From Albugo candida (lineage: Eukaryota > Oomycota > Peronosporomycetes > Albuginales): DNA of 64,000 bases. The notes under the pieces are model-generated. The model saw nothing but the letters and a program-made list of their open reading frames with translations. It ran no database searches and was not told the origin of the DNA. Positions 22,400 through 35,475 of this stretch are shown here, one piece after another. Positions within the stretch are counted from its first letter, which is position 1; each line of letters begins with the position of its first letter. The position numbers were made by a program, and so were the translations under genes. Location: NCBI GenBank assembly GCA_040437565.1, contig JBDOQK010000057.1, positions 1-64,000 on the forward strand, given 5' to 3'.

Positions 22400-23520
22400 T
22401 TTCGATTCTTTGCTTGCGTTTCCTACTAAGCACAAAGGGATTTAACTTCGATCGCCACTGTCAAATAGTCTGTACTGGTATGTCCACTTGCATCGTGTTG
22501 TGCCACATACGCTATAGAATCATCGTCTGCACAACCAGTAGTCGACCCTGGACAGTTCGTGCACGCCGAAACCATACACCAAAACCTTCGTAAAACGCTT
22601 GTCGAGAGTCGAATAACCATTGAATGGTTGGTTTCTGGCCGAACGGAATACCCAAATACTGGATCGAATTCTCCGGACCAATCATGGTCAAAATGGGAAT
22701 ACGTGGGAACGGCAAGGTCCGATTCAACGAGAGCAAGGATGATTTGCTCAAGTTGCGTTTCGCACCAGATCCATCGAAATAGACTTGAACGAGTTCGAGC
22801 TGCGTAAAAACACCATTTGGTGTCTCTGAACGCAATGTCGAATCGACTGCAAACCAAACTTATTCCAGTTGCGGCAATCGTGCCAATAATCTAAGTGCCA
22901 TGTTATTCATGTTGTCGAAGTAAGTTTCCCAAATATTGAATCGTCATCAGAAAGAGTAATGCTGAGAGAGGATTGCCTTGTTTCACTCCACGTTGTGTTG
23001 TAATGGATGGTGTGATATTTCCATTCATCATCAACTGCGCTTTCATGTTAGTGTACAAGAGACGAACCCATTCCACCGTCCGTTTTTTCCGAGATGCGAA
23101 GCATGTATGTCTTATTGACCCAATCATAAGCTTTCCCAAAGTCGAGAGAAGTGGCATACGCTTCCTCTCCACGATGAGTGACCAAGTCTTGGATGTCTGT
23201 AAGATGTCGAATGTACTGTTGCATCGACCTTCCTAGCAAAAATGCTTTTTGATCTTCATGGATCTATTTCGTCGAAAACATTTGCAATGGATGCGCCAAA
23301 ACTTTTGGAAGTACTTTCCTATCAACACAAAGTAGTGGGATCGGTCTATTGTTGACAGGATCAACCCGTGATATTTTTTTTTCTTTAACAACAATGTGAT
23401 TAACGAGTGACGTTGTAATCGAAGTAAGATACCTTTCTCCAGCTGATGTTCAAACACGATCTTCATATATTCGCCAAAAGTTTGCGTATCAAGATGACAA
23501 ATATACCCACTCATCCAAGC
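22400..23520 (-). mobile_element. Degraded L1-type LINE, reverse transcriptase part
   Basis: Reverse transcriptase motifs appear in order on the minus strand. FEHQLEKG lies near 23450. Next is DPVNNRPIPLLCVDRKVLPK at about 23300-23365 (the NYRPI region). LDFGKAYDWVN at about 23114-23146 includes the first catalytic Asp. RGVKQGNPLSALLF lies at about 22950-22992. Then come SGAKRNLSKSSLLSLN and YLGIPFGQ, and finally GRLLVVQTMIL with MWHN near 22500-22545, a signature of the L1 C-terminal region. The pieces use more than one frame, and I could not find the F/YADD box where it should lie, near 22870-22920. No endonuclease domain or poly-A tail is recognised. The copy is dead, and its 3' part may run into the duplicated block. 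Confidence 0.85.
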
Positions 23521-25177
23521 ATACTCGGAGAGGAGCTACTTCGCATGTGCTTCATCGTTTTCACCATCTCAGTCGTACTTGAGGGAGTTGAGAGACGGTC
23601 TTGCTTAGCTGAATTAAGAAAGCTTGAATCGAATCCACTAGTTTTTTCACATCTTTATCGATTCATGATTCTTTATAGATGCAAATTCGGTAATTCTTCT
23701 TATATGATTTTGATGATGACTCGACGCTAGTGTTGCCAAAGCGAGTACCGTCGTCTCAATTTTGACCGAGTATCAGTTCAATATCAAAATAGCACATGGA
23801 CACACTTGAACCGTAGTGAAAATCTATTTCACGAGAGGGAAGTAGCTTTTTTATCATGAAATCTCGGTATCATGTAATAAAAAAAAGGAAACAGGGTCTC
23901 AAGTCAATGAATTGGAGGATGTTTTTATCAACGTGAAGTATTTATAATTAGAATAGCACCTACGCTATCTTTGTGCTATAGGTCCAAGAACAAATTTTTA
24001 CAGATTTTTCTCTTGTTGAACTCAACTATTTAATATATTACATTTGGTCGATGAATTTTTTAACCTGCATTCTGCGTTGCTCAAAATTAAGAAAAAACGT
24101 TTAGTACTACAGTCCAAAAACAAAAGGTGTACCGATAAAACGTTTTGACCAGTGTTTCTCACCTTGTAGCCTATTGATTGGGGTGATTACACGTAGAAAT
24201 AAATGCCACAGGCGAGGGTTCATACCTCAACCATGTCAGTTAATTATATAGCCCGGCAATACTGCAACATTTCAACCAGAAGCTCAGTTAAAGTTGTCGT
24301 CATTACTAAAATAGGACGAACTCACTTATATAGGTCTTGCACATGTGACGAAAGGGAAACCTGAATACAATAGATATTTCTTCGCTTTCCTCACATGCAT
24401 CATCTCAGGCGGTCTCAGAGCTTTAAAGAAAGCCCATGACACCACCCCAATGATCTCTAAATTTGTCAATAATTTCCCTCGTGTTCGATGTAACGGTGCC
24501 ACATTTTTTGGTCTGGTTTTTAATCGACACGCGATCAGACGAACCATCCGGAACGCAGAAAATATGCTCTAACTAATTCTATTCATGCTTCACCACATGA
24601 GCGCAGACCTCATCTTGATTATATTTGAAATCATTTTCGGCCTAAACTCTAAATCAAGCGCGACATAAATCGAGAATCTGCGGTGACTGATTGGTGTCTT
24701 GAGTTCGATATAGAGCGGCTATGGCTTCCATAACAGATTCCCTGGTCCAAAATCGCGTCGGCTTTCTTGTGAGATATTTTCGCAATTCCTTGACGTTGTT
24801 TTATTATTTTCGTGTTCCACCTTTCCCGCATTGTTTTGAGAGTCGAAGTTGTGCGCAAATTTTGGTGCACTAAAATCTCTGCCGATTTGGTAGCTTCGGC
24901 AACTTGAGGATATACAAATAGCTGTTAGGAACATTTACAATATCCTTGCACTGGGATTTGAGTTGGATGCGCAAAAGTTTCGTTTCTGTCAGATGATCTC
25001 GTGAATTTGGTGGACTAAATTATGGAGACTTTTTGTATATCATATTAAATAGCTTTTTGGATATGCAGATATGATCTACTCCATTCTTGCGCCATAATTG
25101 TCCGGTGAACAATTTCTCATTTGGATGATGTATTCGGAAAGCGTCTAACACACTCAACTGCGAAAGCCATTTGAAAC
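23521..25177. other. No confidently recognised gene
   Basis: This may include the 5' part of the LINE. Opposite-strand frames overlap at 24326-24572, and I cannot choose between them. A minus-strand frame of about 70 codons at 24649-24934 contains the dispersed repeat listed next. Confidence 0.4.
24882..24911 (-). repeat. Dispersed coding-like repeat, copy 2
   Basis: This is the inverted partner of 8252-8281, at 29 of 30 bases by eye. It reads PQVAEATKSA on the minus strand and continues as a basic, helical-looking frame (TLKTMRERWNTKIIKQRQGI). It could be part of an unidentified element. Confidence 0.5.
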
Positions 25178-26335
25178 ATGCTAATCGACTGGTTCCGTTT
25201 CGAATTCTCCACTCAAAGTATCGTTAGCTGGATCGAGTGGTGTGCGTATTCATCAGATACGAGATGGGTTGCGGACGATTCGAAAGTGTCGAAAAAAGCA
25301 CCGCTTCCTCGGTCTAGACTGGTGCATATACAATTTGAATATACACCGGTGCGTGGTGAATGGGAACATGCAAAAGCAAATAATGTAAGCACAATTAACG
25401 AAGAAACGGTACAGCAAATTCAACCAGATCAAATCAGCGAAAAAATGAATGTCACATCACAACATACTGTCCAAGCCGTTTCTAAACAAACTGTTAGTAT
25501 CGCGCAAGATGATATCCTTGAAATCACAAAGATGGAAACTAGTTCAGACAACATGAATGATGACAAGAGAATTGAAAATGATTCTAAGTTCGACTACAAA
25601 TGACACAGTATCATCAAGAGCATAGAGGTGGCGGTAAAAAAAATTATAGATGAACCAGATTGACCTCATCAATTCGACGGAGAAGCGGTATTCGGATGAG
25701 AAAATAGTGTCTAAATTGTTGAGGAAGCAATCTGTACTATTGCGCAACCTGACATCGTTCGGATCACGACGCTGGAAAAAGATTGTATGTCGAAATTATT
25801 GTGACCACACGGCCTTCAGAATCTCTGGTGGAAAAAGTTGCAATTTACAAACAGAAATTAGACAGTAGCAATGGCAGAGAGAAAGTATTCGTATGGATAT
25901 GGATGCTACATTAGTGGCAAAAAGAAGAAAAGAACAACCAAAAGTTGCTGAGAAATACCTGCTCAGGACGCAAAACATCGTAGAATTTATCTACTGCGTC
26001 ATGAACATGGTTACTCGTATTTCTCCACCTTTTGAATCTATCAAATCAATACTAAATAATTTCAAAAGCGAACTGGACGCTGATTGTCTTTTGACGGCTC
26101 GGAAGGCCACTTTATTGGTCGAATAAAGTCTATTAAATCTGTTCTCTGGCTGTTTATAATGCGCTGGTCGCTAATTATTATCAAGAGCTCCAATCTGCTC
26201 CGGTAGACCAATTTGTTAGGTTTCTTGGTGCTTGTCATGTACAAAACGGCAATCTTGTCTGCAAAATGACTGGTTGGAAACTAAAATGGCATTTTGCTTA
26301 TGGCGAATGGATCACTATGGGTTTTAGAGGCACAA
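25178..26335 (+). pseudogene. Coding-like fragments, unknown membrane or C2-type protein
   Basis: A 141-codon frame (25178-25603) contains SRLVHIQFEYTPVRGEW, reminiscent of a beta strand of a C2 domain. A second frame (25893-26126) contains AEKYLLRTQNIVEFIYCVMN and FESIKSILNNFKSELDADCL, which resembles the region before the C-terminal membrane segments of multi-C2 proteins. A third piece, in another frame to about 26335, holds VANYYQELQSAPVDQFVRF. All three run left to right on the plus strand, but the frame changes and no clean set of introns joins them. The C2 link is weak inference. Confidence 0.25.
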
Positions 26336-29300
26336 ATTAATTATGAGGTCACCGCCACTTATCAGTTTACTATTTCTGTCAGGAAAAGCTAACTAAATAC
26401 CAATTGACTCACTATGACATTGGCTGTCCTCCTCCAAGATGTAATTGAACCACCTATAGTATAGAACTGATGCGCGTTACACCAGAAATCGTGATGTAGG
26501 GACCATCGTGCACGGTCAGCTCCTTGCAACGGACCCTGACACAAGATAAGCCATTATATGAACGATGTGGACCACTTCACAATACTTCTCTGCACCGTTA
26601 GCTGAGCGTTGGACAGTGGCCATAAACGTCTTATGGTGTGCTTCAGAATACTCCAGAGAAGTTCGTTTCTATTCAATACTGCTTGATCATCTAAATTGTT
26701 TGCAGATTGCTCAGTTGCATGCAAAATGTACCAATTCGTGTTCATTCCAAGAGAAGACGACTCACTCATAGTGCTTGTGCCTAAAGTCTACAGTGTGCGA
26801 TTGCTCAAGGATACGGCGGGGTCAGCACAAGCGCAACTAACCATATAATAATTAAAATATTTAAGCTTCCTCGCTACCGAAACTATTAAATATGAAGTAG
26901 TGTGTATGCTTCCAAATGCATAGCATAACGAAGCTCAAATGACAATGGATCAGGTTCACGTGTATTCGGAATTAGCCCTTACAGTGTTGGGAAAGAGACA
27001 GGTGCCGTGTTCGATGCAATAATCTCAATTAAGATTCCATCGACCAAATAGGCGCTCTATACACTTTTCGACACAAGCGATTGGGTGCCCGTATCCGACG
27101 TATCTTTGTTATTGGTGATCAAATGGCTTTCAATATAGCGGTTATATAAAGGTCAAGATTTCAATCCCTTCCAATAAGACGACATTGTTGATGGGACATC
27201 TACGTCAGGACGCACTTGAACAAATAATCGACCCGGAGCTACAAAAAATATCAATAACGGACGCCACGTGGTAACAAGTCGTTTTTTTTAATTGGGTCTG
27301 AGGCCTCAGGGCCTTCATTCTATGAATTTGTACTGACGGAAGGGATTTGGGCTCGTATGTTGAAAAATGTCTCTTCTTCGAGTGCATAGATCGTATTGCG
27401 CTATTGCACGAAAAAATCGCGATCTTGTTGCCTCAATTGGAAAATACGACACGGTAGAAATCGATTTTGGTAAAGATCCTCGGCGAATTCCTATCCAACA
27501 ATCTCGAAGTTATGACCATCGAGTTTTCGATCTGATTTTCGTGCGTTGGAGGCGTAAAACCATTTTTCAAGACCCATTCAGTTTTAGATGAAAGATGTCC
27601 TAAAAGTTATGAAATATATCATCGCTCTGTTGAAAATATCGAACTTGTATCGGGTCAGGAGTCATCAAGTATTCAATACGCTGCTCACGACTCTTATGGG
27701 TGTGGCGTTGGCATCAAAACTCGTATGAGATTCATCAAGGTGATACTCGATCCATTAATTCATCGAGAAAACATACTTGATGAACACGAATTGGATGCGA
27801 GTGCGTTGCAATTTGGGGTCGCACGCGGTCCACCTAAACTTCCCGCTGAAGACGCTTGTATCGAGGAGCTTCAGAACCTAGATATGAAGGTTTCCCAGTT
27901 TATTTTGATGTCATCGGCAGTATTTTGACCACATTTTCCAAGCGAATGCAATACTTCAAAACCTTTGCTGTTGTATTCACCTCAGTCTTCAACACTCCAT
28001 ATGTTAACGGACATTCCGTCTGCGATTTTGAGCAAGTTACAGAATGGATTTGCCCAAGTGATCAGCTCTCAAATTTTCAAAAACGTCCAATTCGACACCG
28101 TGTAAAAATTGAGGTCTTTCGTGTTGCAAACGACTTCTAATGTATTTCTTTGTCATCCATCGAATACAGATCTTTTAAACCGTGGTCACATCTTGCAATC
28201 TGCTTGAGTACGTTCATCCAGGATTTGTTCCTTCAGCGTGTGCGTGCATCTTTGTCAGTATAACGATCAGTGATCAGGAGACATGAGCTCTAGCAGCAGA
28301 AACGAGAACTATTTCGAATGAGATCACATTCGATCCTCTGGTTTTATCACGGAATCGTTATTTTGGTGATACTGGGCTCTTTGACATTTTCAAGCTCATC
28401 AACGGTGCCGTTGTCCTTTCAGCTCTCACACAGTACGACGTGGCTTCGACAATTCCATTGGCGTAAGGGTAACGGCCTTGGAAATGTATCTATTGCGGTT
28501 GAAAGATTTGACATTTACTTGATGCCACGCTTCGATTCCTTCGCAAGCATGAGAAGCCTCGTACTTGTGCAAGTTAATGCGAGTAGGATGACTTCATTTG
28601 GCTCGAAAAAGAACGAGAAACGTTCTATCGTCAATTAATATCATCCGCAAACACCTATAAAGAATACCAACGCAGAATTTTGATGAGACCCACACATTGA
28701 GAGCGACCAATTCTACGAAAATGAAGCAAAAATGCGAGCGACAATTGAAGCCGAGTCTTGACGCTAGACAACGATGCTGCCCCGTTGGAGGATACAAAGA
28801 CTGGGTGGATGGAAGGCTCGCGATTGTGATCCAAGACGCACACAAATAAGATTGTATTGCACAAGCATTATATATTGCAAGGCAGCTGGAAACCTCAATT
28901 CTGAGCACAAAATACTTTTTTATTTTTCATTCTCTGGCATCAGATACGCCATGAAGCATTTTCTTCTCGACACTACACGATTAACTCAGTTGATGGAACA
29001 GATGAAAGGCGTTAGTGCACAAACCGCTGGAGGTAACCGAGCTCTTTAAAGTTGGCAATGGAAGACAACGTAAAACATACATCATCTGTCGTCAAGAGCG
29101 TCGGCATGTATTCCCAAGTGAACACAAACGCACTCTTTTTCGCATTTCCAATCCTTCGAGAGCTGATAGATGACGCTAAATGAGTTCAGCCAAAATGAAG
29201 GACCCATAATTCATCACCATCTTGAGGCCGTGTAGTGAGCATCAACGCGTCATGAGAGTTGTTATAAATCCCCAAAGCCACAGATCCGCGTGCCAGAATT

Positions 29301-32300
29301 CCTGTATGATTAAAATTTTTAGTCGTAGAAATTGCGTTTCCGAAGTGCATTGGTCGATCAAATGCGAATATTTTTGCAGTAAACGCGAATTCGAGAGCGT
29401 TTTATACGTAAAACTAAGCGGACTCGGTGTTAGTGGCATTCCGATGCATTGTGATTGAGCCTCATCTCTATCAATTATCGCAAATCTTCCTGAGTTCACC
29501 TCGCTAGCTGAGGCCAGACTGATTCATTATCGAGAACACATCAAAGACATCCCCGTTGTTACCATGCTTGACACAAGTGATGTGACTTGAATAGACTCGA
29601 GCATCTCCGGTCCTTGTGACGTGACGGACGGATCCCTCGTAAAATTCCCTTCTCCTTTTTTCGAGCAGATGATTTTTGTGTAGATAACGCTTCTTTGATT
29701 TCGAATTGGCCAAGCGTTGAATGAGCATTTTCAGTCTCGATTTTGAAACGAGTCAGCCAAAAATGGGACGAAAATCAAACCGAATTTGTGTCAGGCGAAC
29801 TGTGACGCGAGAAGCTGAAAATCACGCTCATCGGATCAATTCGCAGGTCTTGAACATACAATTCGACCCTGGAACTGAATCCATTGATTCATTGTCCGGT
29901 GTGACGGTCGACGGCCTGAAAAGCGCCAGTAGATCTTCGCACTATAGCCATTTTGCATCTTCCGAATCAAACACCAGCAACGTGTCTGTGATAGAGAAAA
30001 GAAAAAACTGTCATTTTTGCCTCTCGATTGCGGAGGAAGCGGTCGACTTCATAGTGCTTTGACGAACATGTGCTAAAGTATTCCGAAAAGACCGATTCAA
30101 ACGATGAAAATCGCATCGTCGTAGTGATGCGAACACTTTTTCTTTTGATGCGGACAACATCAAATTATTTGGACACTAATCCGCGCAAATTAATCGTATT
30201 AGTTGGTTTTTCGTTCAGAAATACTTCAACGAAACAGACTATCAAGCTGCCCCGAGAAGAGACGCTAGACAGAGGATCGACGACAAAAACATCTGAGTCA
30301 AATCACGGATTATCATACTCTCGAATTTAGGTGTGCACACTTTATTTGTGTATTCTCATCCAGCTCGAGTTGCACGCTACTAATAGAGAAGCGGGAAACC
30401 TTTTTTTCTCACTCGACTATTTCTTGACAATGTTTTTCTGTACTCAGCTTCAAAGCTCCATCTACTGTCACGCTTACGCCCACGACATATGCAATCATGC
30501 TTCATTTACCGATCGAATCCTTTCCTCAAGTATACTTTGCTGTGTATCATCCCCAGTCATTTCAGCGTCTTCGTCCTATATCTTTATTATATACGACGCG
30601 TGCGGCTTGCGTCAGGGTTTCAGTGTTGATTGCGTCTCGAAGAGAGACAATCACTTCACTATCTTCTTTCGTAACTGCAGCTTCCACAAAGTTACTCTAT
30701 CAATGTGAAAAAGTTTCGCTCCAGTTGAAAGAACCTTCAGAATACTCACCGACAACTGAGAATTGGACGCTGGAACGCCGATTGTGCATCTAATACAGAG
30801 CATACACCTCATTTTGGGTGATTGAGTGATCAGCTCCGTAGCCAATGAGCGCAAGTGTCGCCATTTTCGTTATATCCCGTCAGTAAAATTGTGTTTCGAA
30901 AGAGACATTGAACCAGAAAACGTGGAATAAGGCTCATCAAAGTCGTCATGAATCCAAAATAGCTTGTGGCGACATCGGACGATATGCCAAACTCCTACAT
31001 GACCACAGAACGCGATAGCTTGCGACCCGTACATCGAATGGTCTTACCGTGTGAAACATGTTTCAACAACAATTCTAGAATCGCTCGATGAGAGGAATTA
31101 GCGGATGTACAGTCTACACATTTCCCAACGCCCTTCAGCGATGAACTAGATATATTACATTGTTTGGATAATGTATTCTGAGAGTGGATTAATATACATT
31201 CATTTTGCCATTTGAGGTACTTTGGGACATATTGGAAATATAGAACACGACTACATTGTCTTTAGTATGATCAATTAGAATCCCAATTCAAAACTTCGGA
31301 GCTTATTTCCCGCTCCCGTTCGATCCAAACGCGCAGAATGGAGCATTCTCCGAATGAGACCGCGCATCGATGCCGGAAAATAAGACTCTACCTGAACTCC
31401 TGTGCAGTAGACAATATCCAAACCTGTCCGATTGATCATCCAAAAATGGATATTTGGATAGATCCGCCGGTCTCAGGTATTTGCAGCAAGACTTTTAGTG
31501 AGCCTCCTTCGGTACGTGGAAAAAAATAAAAATAAAATGTATATAAAACTTGACCTATTGTTTCAATATTTGTAACCAGTGATCTCAACCATTGATTCCT
31601 CCTCTTTGAATCGCGTCAGCAGCCATTCTATCAATTTCGTACCTGAAATAACCATTTATAAGGTGTTGAACAGCCGACGATGATGTGTTGTGCACCACCA
31701 AATACCGCTGTTTCTACCATCACTTGTTGCCGTGTTCGTTGAGAATCCAGGAATTAGTCATTCTCTTGTCAGTAGCCATGGCATTGTGAGTTTTGAGCCA
31801 CAGTGTACGAAGAGTTTATTCAAAACGGAAATGATATGTCGTAAGGCTCCGACACGAAGAGATGGCGTAAACGCCATCTTCACACAAAAGTACGCTGATG
31901 GCGCCAAGGTATGTCCTGATTGAACCTTCATTTTCAAGCGAGATCGAGTCTGAATGGGAATTGAACCGGTTCATCCGAGCGTGTGGGACGCAAGGAAGTT
32001 CGATGACTTTGGTCCTACACGAAGCTCACTTGCCCATGCACCACCTCCATGCAAGCACCACAGTGATGGCCAGACTCTCTTTCGACGCAATCTTACCGAT
32101 TATGACGCGATCCTTCCTTGTAGAAGAGTGCACCAGAACCTGAATGCTCAAGCCGTATGGACTTCCAAGACGTTGCAAGGAGATGCCAATTATTGGCTCA
32201 AATCGAATTTGTTCGCCAAAATCTATGAGGTATAACAGTAACGTATCCAATCCGTCATGACAACGCACGACTCCTGATCCCATGCCACGTTGATGGGCAG

Positions 32301-35211
32301 GCCACACGCGGATAACGTCTCTGTCAAGCATCTTGTGAAATCGTGAGCTAATTGCAACAGAGATGTCCAATTCGTTGATATTTCGAAGCAAAAGCGGGGC
32401 ATTAACCGTACGGAACATGAAGGATGGATGTGTGCGTTGATTTCGTTAGGAAGAAAGGTGAGACTCTTTTCGTTGCTCCTTTTCCGTACAAAAGCGATTA
32501 TAGCAGAAACGACGAGTTCCATAAGGTCATGCGTGACGATAACGTCGAGCAGTGGTTTCTCATTGAGAAGTATATGCATTCGCAGTCGTAGGAAACAGTC
32601 ACACAAACGTGCGTGCACTTCAACGTATAATTCTGCATGTGATATTTTCTTCTGGAAAAAAAGTCTTCCGATGCGTAAAGAGTCCAATTTGGGGCTGACA
32701 TTGTATTCTTATCGCTCACATTTCCGGAGGCCAAATGCGAGTGAATTGTTTTTTTGATGTAATTAAAAGTCCAAAGAATGTTACGAACGTCTTTGTACGA
32801 CAGATACACGTCGCCAAGACTCTTTTGAACCGATGAAATGAGTTATTTTGGGGCTTCGTGGGACCAACCTCAGTAAAATCGATCCGCATGTCACAGGGTT
32901 CCAGGATTTGTATATTTGAATCTTGACCAGATACTCCATCTGTACGACTTGGACGCACGAAAATAAACTGCAGCGACTTGACCCTGATCACATTGGCATC
33001 GCTCATTTTAAACGCTCATCAGCGGTTTCTAATGTGGTCGTATTGTAAGGCTTGAAGAGCAAATGGACGTCGTTATCGGCACTGCATGCAAATTGAATAG
33101 AATTTTCCGCAGATTTAATTTCGGGAAGCCTCCACACGATCGGTTTTGCAAATAACGTAATGCTACAACCCCTTGCGTCGTGCTCACTGGTCTTTAGAAT
33201 AGCCGGTGCGTTAAAATACGTCGATAGTTTCAGATACTCGATCAATTACACTATCATTTGAGGCTCCAGCCATACTTCCACATTTTTAATTTCAACAGCG
33301 ACTGGAACGCTGTGGAATTCTACTGGAAACGCAGTCGGCTTAGGGTTGTTGAAATGGAAAGTTTTTCGTCTTTTGACTTCTAATGGTTCAAGCCTTTCAA
33401 CGTCAAAGTCAAAGTCGGATCCTCATCGGTGGATACATCGAGCGATATGTTGACAGCTTCCGTTTTGCGCATCTGAGCAGGATCCACCAATATATAGCGA
33501 AGCTTCATCAACCATAGCGCTACTGTGATTGTTACTGTTTGAAAATCTGACCGACCATACGCTTACTCGACCCAAGGACGTGAGTCGTCTTTTGACCATT
33601 GCGTAGAATGATGATCCCCTTCTGCGCGCCAAGATTCTTGTCAAGTATTGCCACAAGCGTAAGGTACTCTTCTCTTCTCAATCCGATTGTGAGGGGGCTT
33701 TGGTTCCATTCCTTTTTTCTGTAAAGACGTGAGTCGAAACAGTGAATCGAGGTATCTCAGTGCTCATTCTCTCCTCGATTGAGGCTCATCCCTTGTGTCA
33801 ACTGTATAGGACGAGAAAAAAGCGCCTGATACGTTTGTCTGTCATCGACTACACATAATGAATTGACCTGTTTAAAGTCCGACCTTGACGTTCTTCTGCT
33901 TGCTGTTGCCAGCAATTCTTCAAACACCAAACGGTACCTTCAATGAGCTTTCCGGAACTCGTCGTCAGCGCTATAATCGAACCCCACAGTTGGCATTTCG
34001 ATCGTGATCGAGCGTAAGTTTCTTGGCTGTGATTGCAATATGATGTGCAACGTTCCACTGCATTGGTAAGACGATAGAGTGCTCGACCATAGTAGCACTT
34101 AGTCGGCCAGAAATTTATACGCGATGAAAATGCGACTGAGAAGGAGCAAACCACTCGTCCTCGAAGCCAAATTTAAAACGCCTGAGAACTCCTTCAATAA
34201 AGTAATCTGTGAGCTCCAGCAATTGCTGATGGTATTATATCATGTGTATTGGGCGAAGATACAATTCCAGTAACTTGCCTTCTTGCTCACACTTCTACGT
34301 AAAATCCGTATCCTTGCTTACGGCTTCATAGCGGCGATTATGCATTCCTTTCAATGTCACCTAAGCAATCTGTTTTCCATGTGCCACAGTCACATCTCAC
34401 ATGACCAAATCACCCACATGGTCTTCGATAAGTGAATTCCTAGTGGTCCGAAATTTGCTCACCATATTTGCAATCAGACTGACAAGAGATCCATGAATTT
34501 TAGGAGTGATTTGGTGATGATCGCATATGAACGTTTCGCGTCGTCAATTTTTTTGACGAGGACATAGGTAGATAGTGAGCCCTTGCCAAATTTTGAGTGG
34601 AGTCTACTCCGTCCTCTTGATCAAAAGCTGGGGTCAAATAAAGCAGTCGATTGAGTAAGCCGATGGATGAGGGGTCCCCTTGAGCCTGAAAAGTGTTAGA
34701 CTGGCATCAATTCAGCAATTCGCATCCACAGATTTCTTATTCTCAGTCTTGAGAAAAGCCGGGAAATAACTATGGATATTGACAAGAAGCAGACTCCCTG
34801 ACGAGGACAAGCCTCCCTGAATCGTCCCAGTTGCGATCAGATGGGGATACGGAAGTGATTTTCTAGAGCCCCTCAATAGGCTTCAGCCAATCTGAGATCC
34901 AAGCACTGTTTTAAGTCAGAGTATGTCAGTGAATATGGAAACGGCTTTTCTGTATGTATGTCTTCCTTTAATCATTTTCGATGATAGCATCATTTGAAGG
35001 AACTTTATGACACCAGGGCATTCATGCTGCCACTTGTGAGCGATTTTCGGATCATAATAACGTCACATTGCGCTTCTAAACGCTTATTTTCCATGTGCTG
35101 CGCTGTTGTCTTACTAGCGGTAGTCTGGGCTTCCTACCAAGCCAAAAAAAGATATTTCTTCCGAGCGATACACAACGATATCAAAAATACTTTTTTACTA
35201 GCAGCGCTCGT
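26336..35211. other. Coding-like fragments in shifting frames, none identified
   Basis: Plus-strand pieces dominate up to about 32 kb. Examples are about 27190-28135 in one frame with a few stops, 28721-28900 (KPSLDARQRCCPVGGYKDW), and 29721-30062 (113 codons). From about 32.0 to 34.2 kb frames on both strands are similar in length. I recognise no domain. The pattern fits a large multi-exon gene that is decayed or carries assembly indels, but that is not proven. Confidence 0.3.
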
Positions 35212-35475
35212 GTCGATCAATTCATTTTCGTGCGCATTGGCGCTCGCTCACTCGTAAACGCGAAAATCGACTCTAAGGTACCTGCGATCATAACATAATC
35301 CAATCGTATCTGACATACACTCACAAGTTCGGAAACGTCTAGGAAATCTTATTCGCTTCAGAATCCGGAACAATGGTTTTCTGGACAATTTGCAGAAAAA
35401 TATTATGGACAAGAAGAAGAATTATGTCAACGATTGCGCGAAAAATACAATGGTTTTTCAAGTTTCTATTCTTAG
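35212..35475 (+). CDS. Candidate last two exons of an unidentified gene
   Basis: An exon ending ARSLVNAKIDSK at 35277 is followed by GTACCTGC. An 84-bp intron (35278-35361) ends CTTCAG. The next exon starts in phase 0 with NPEQWFSGQFAEKYYGQEEE and LCQRLREKYNG, and stops at TAG 35473-35475. Ends built like FxxKYYGxEEELxxRLxxKY are common at the C termini of protist proteins. A longer frame in another register (35373-35897) overlaps it and is judged a shadow. The upstream exons and the family are not identified. Confidence 0.4.

Noticed and set aside
22500-22540. ADDDSIAY in a minus-strand frame as the LINE YADD box
   Set aside because: It lies downstream of the SGAKRN region, the wrong order, and in a frame competing with the better GRLLVVQTMIL reading.
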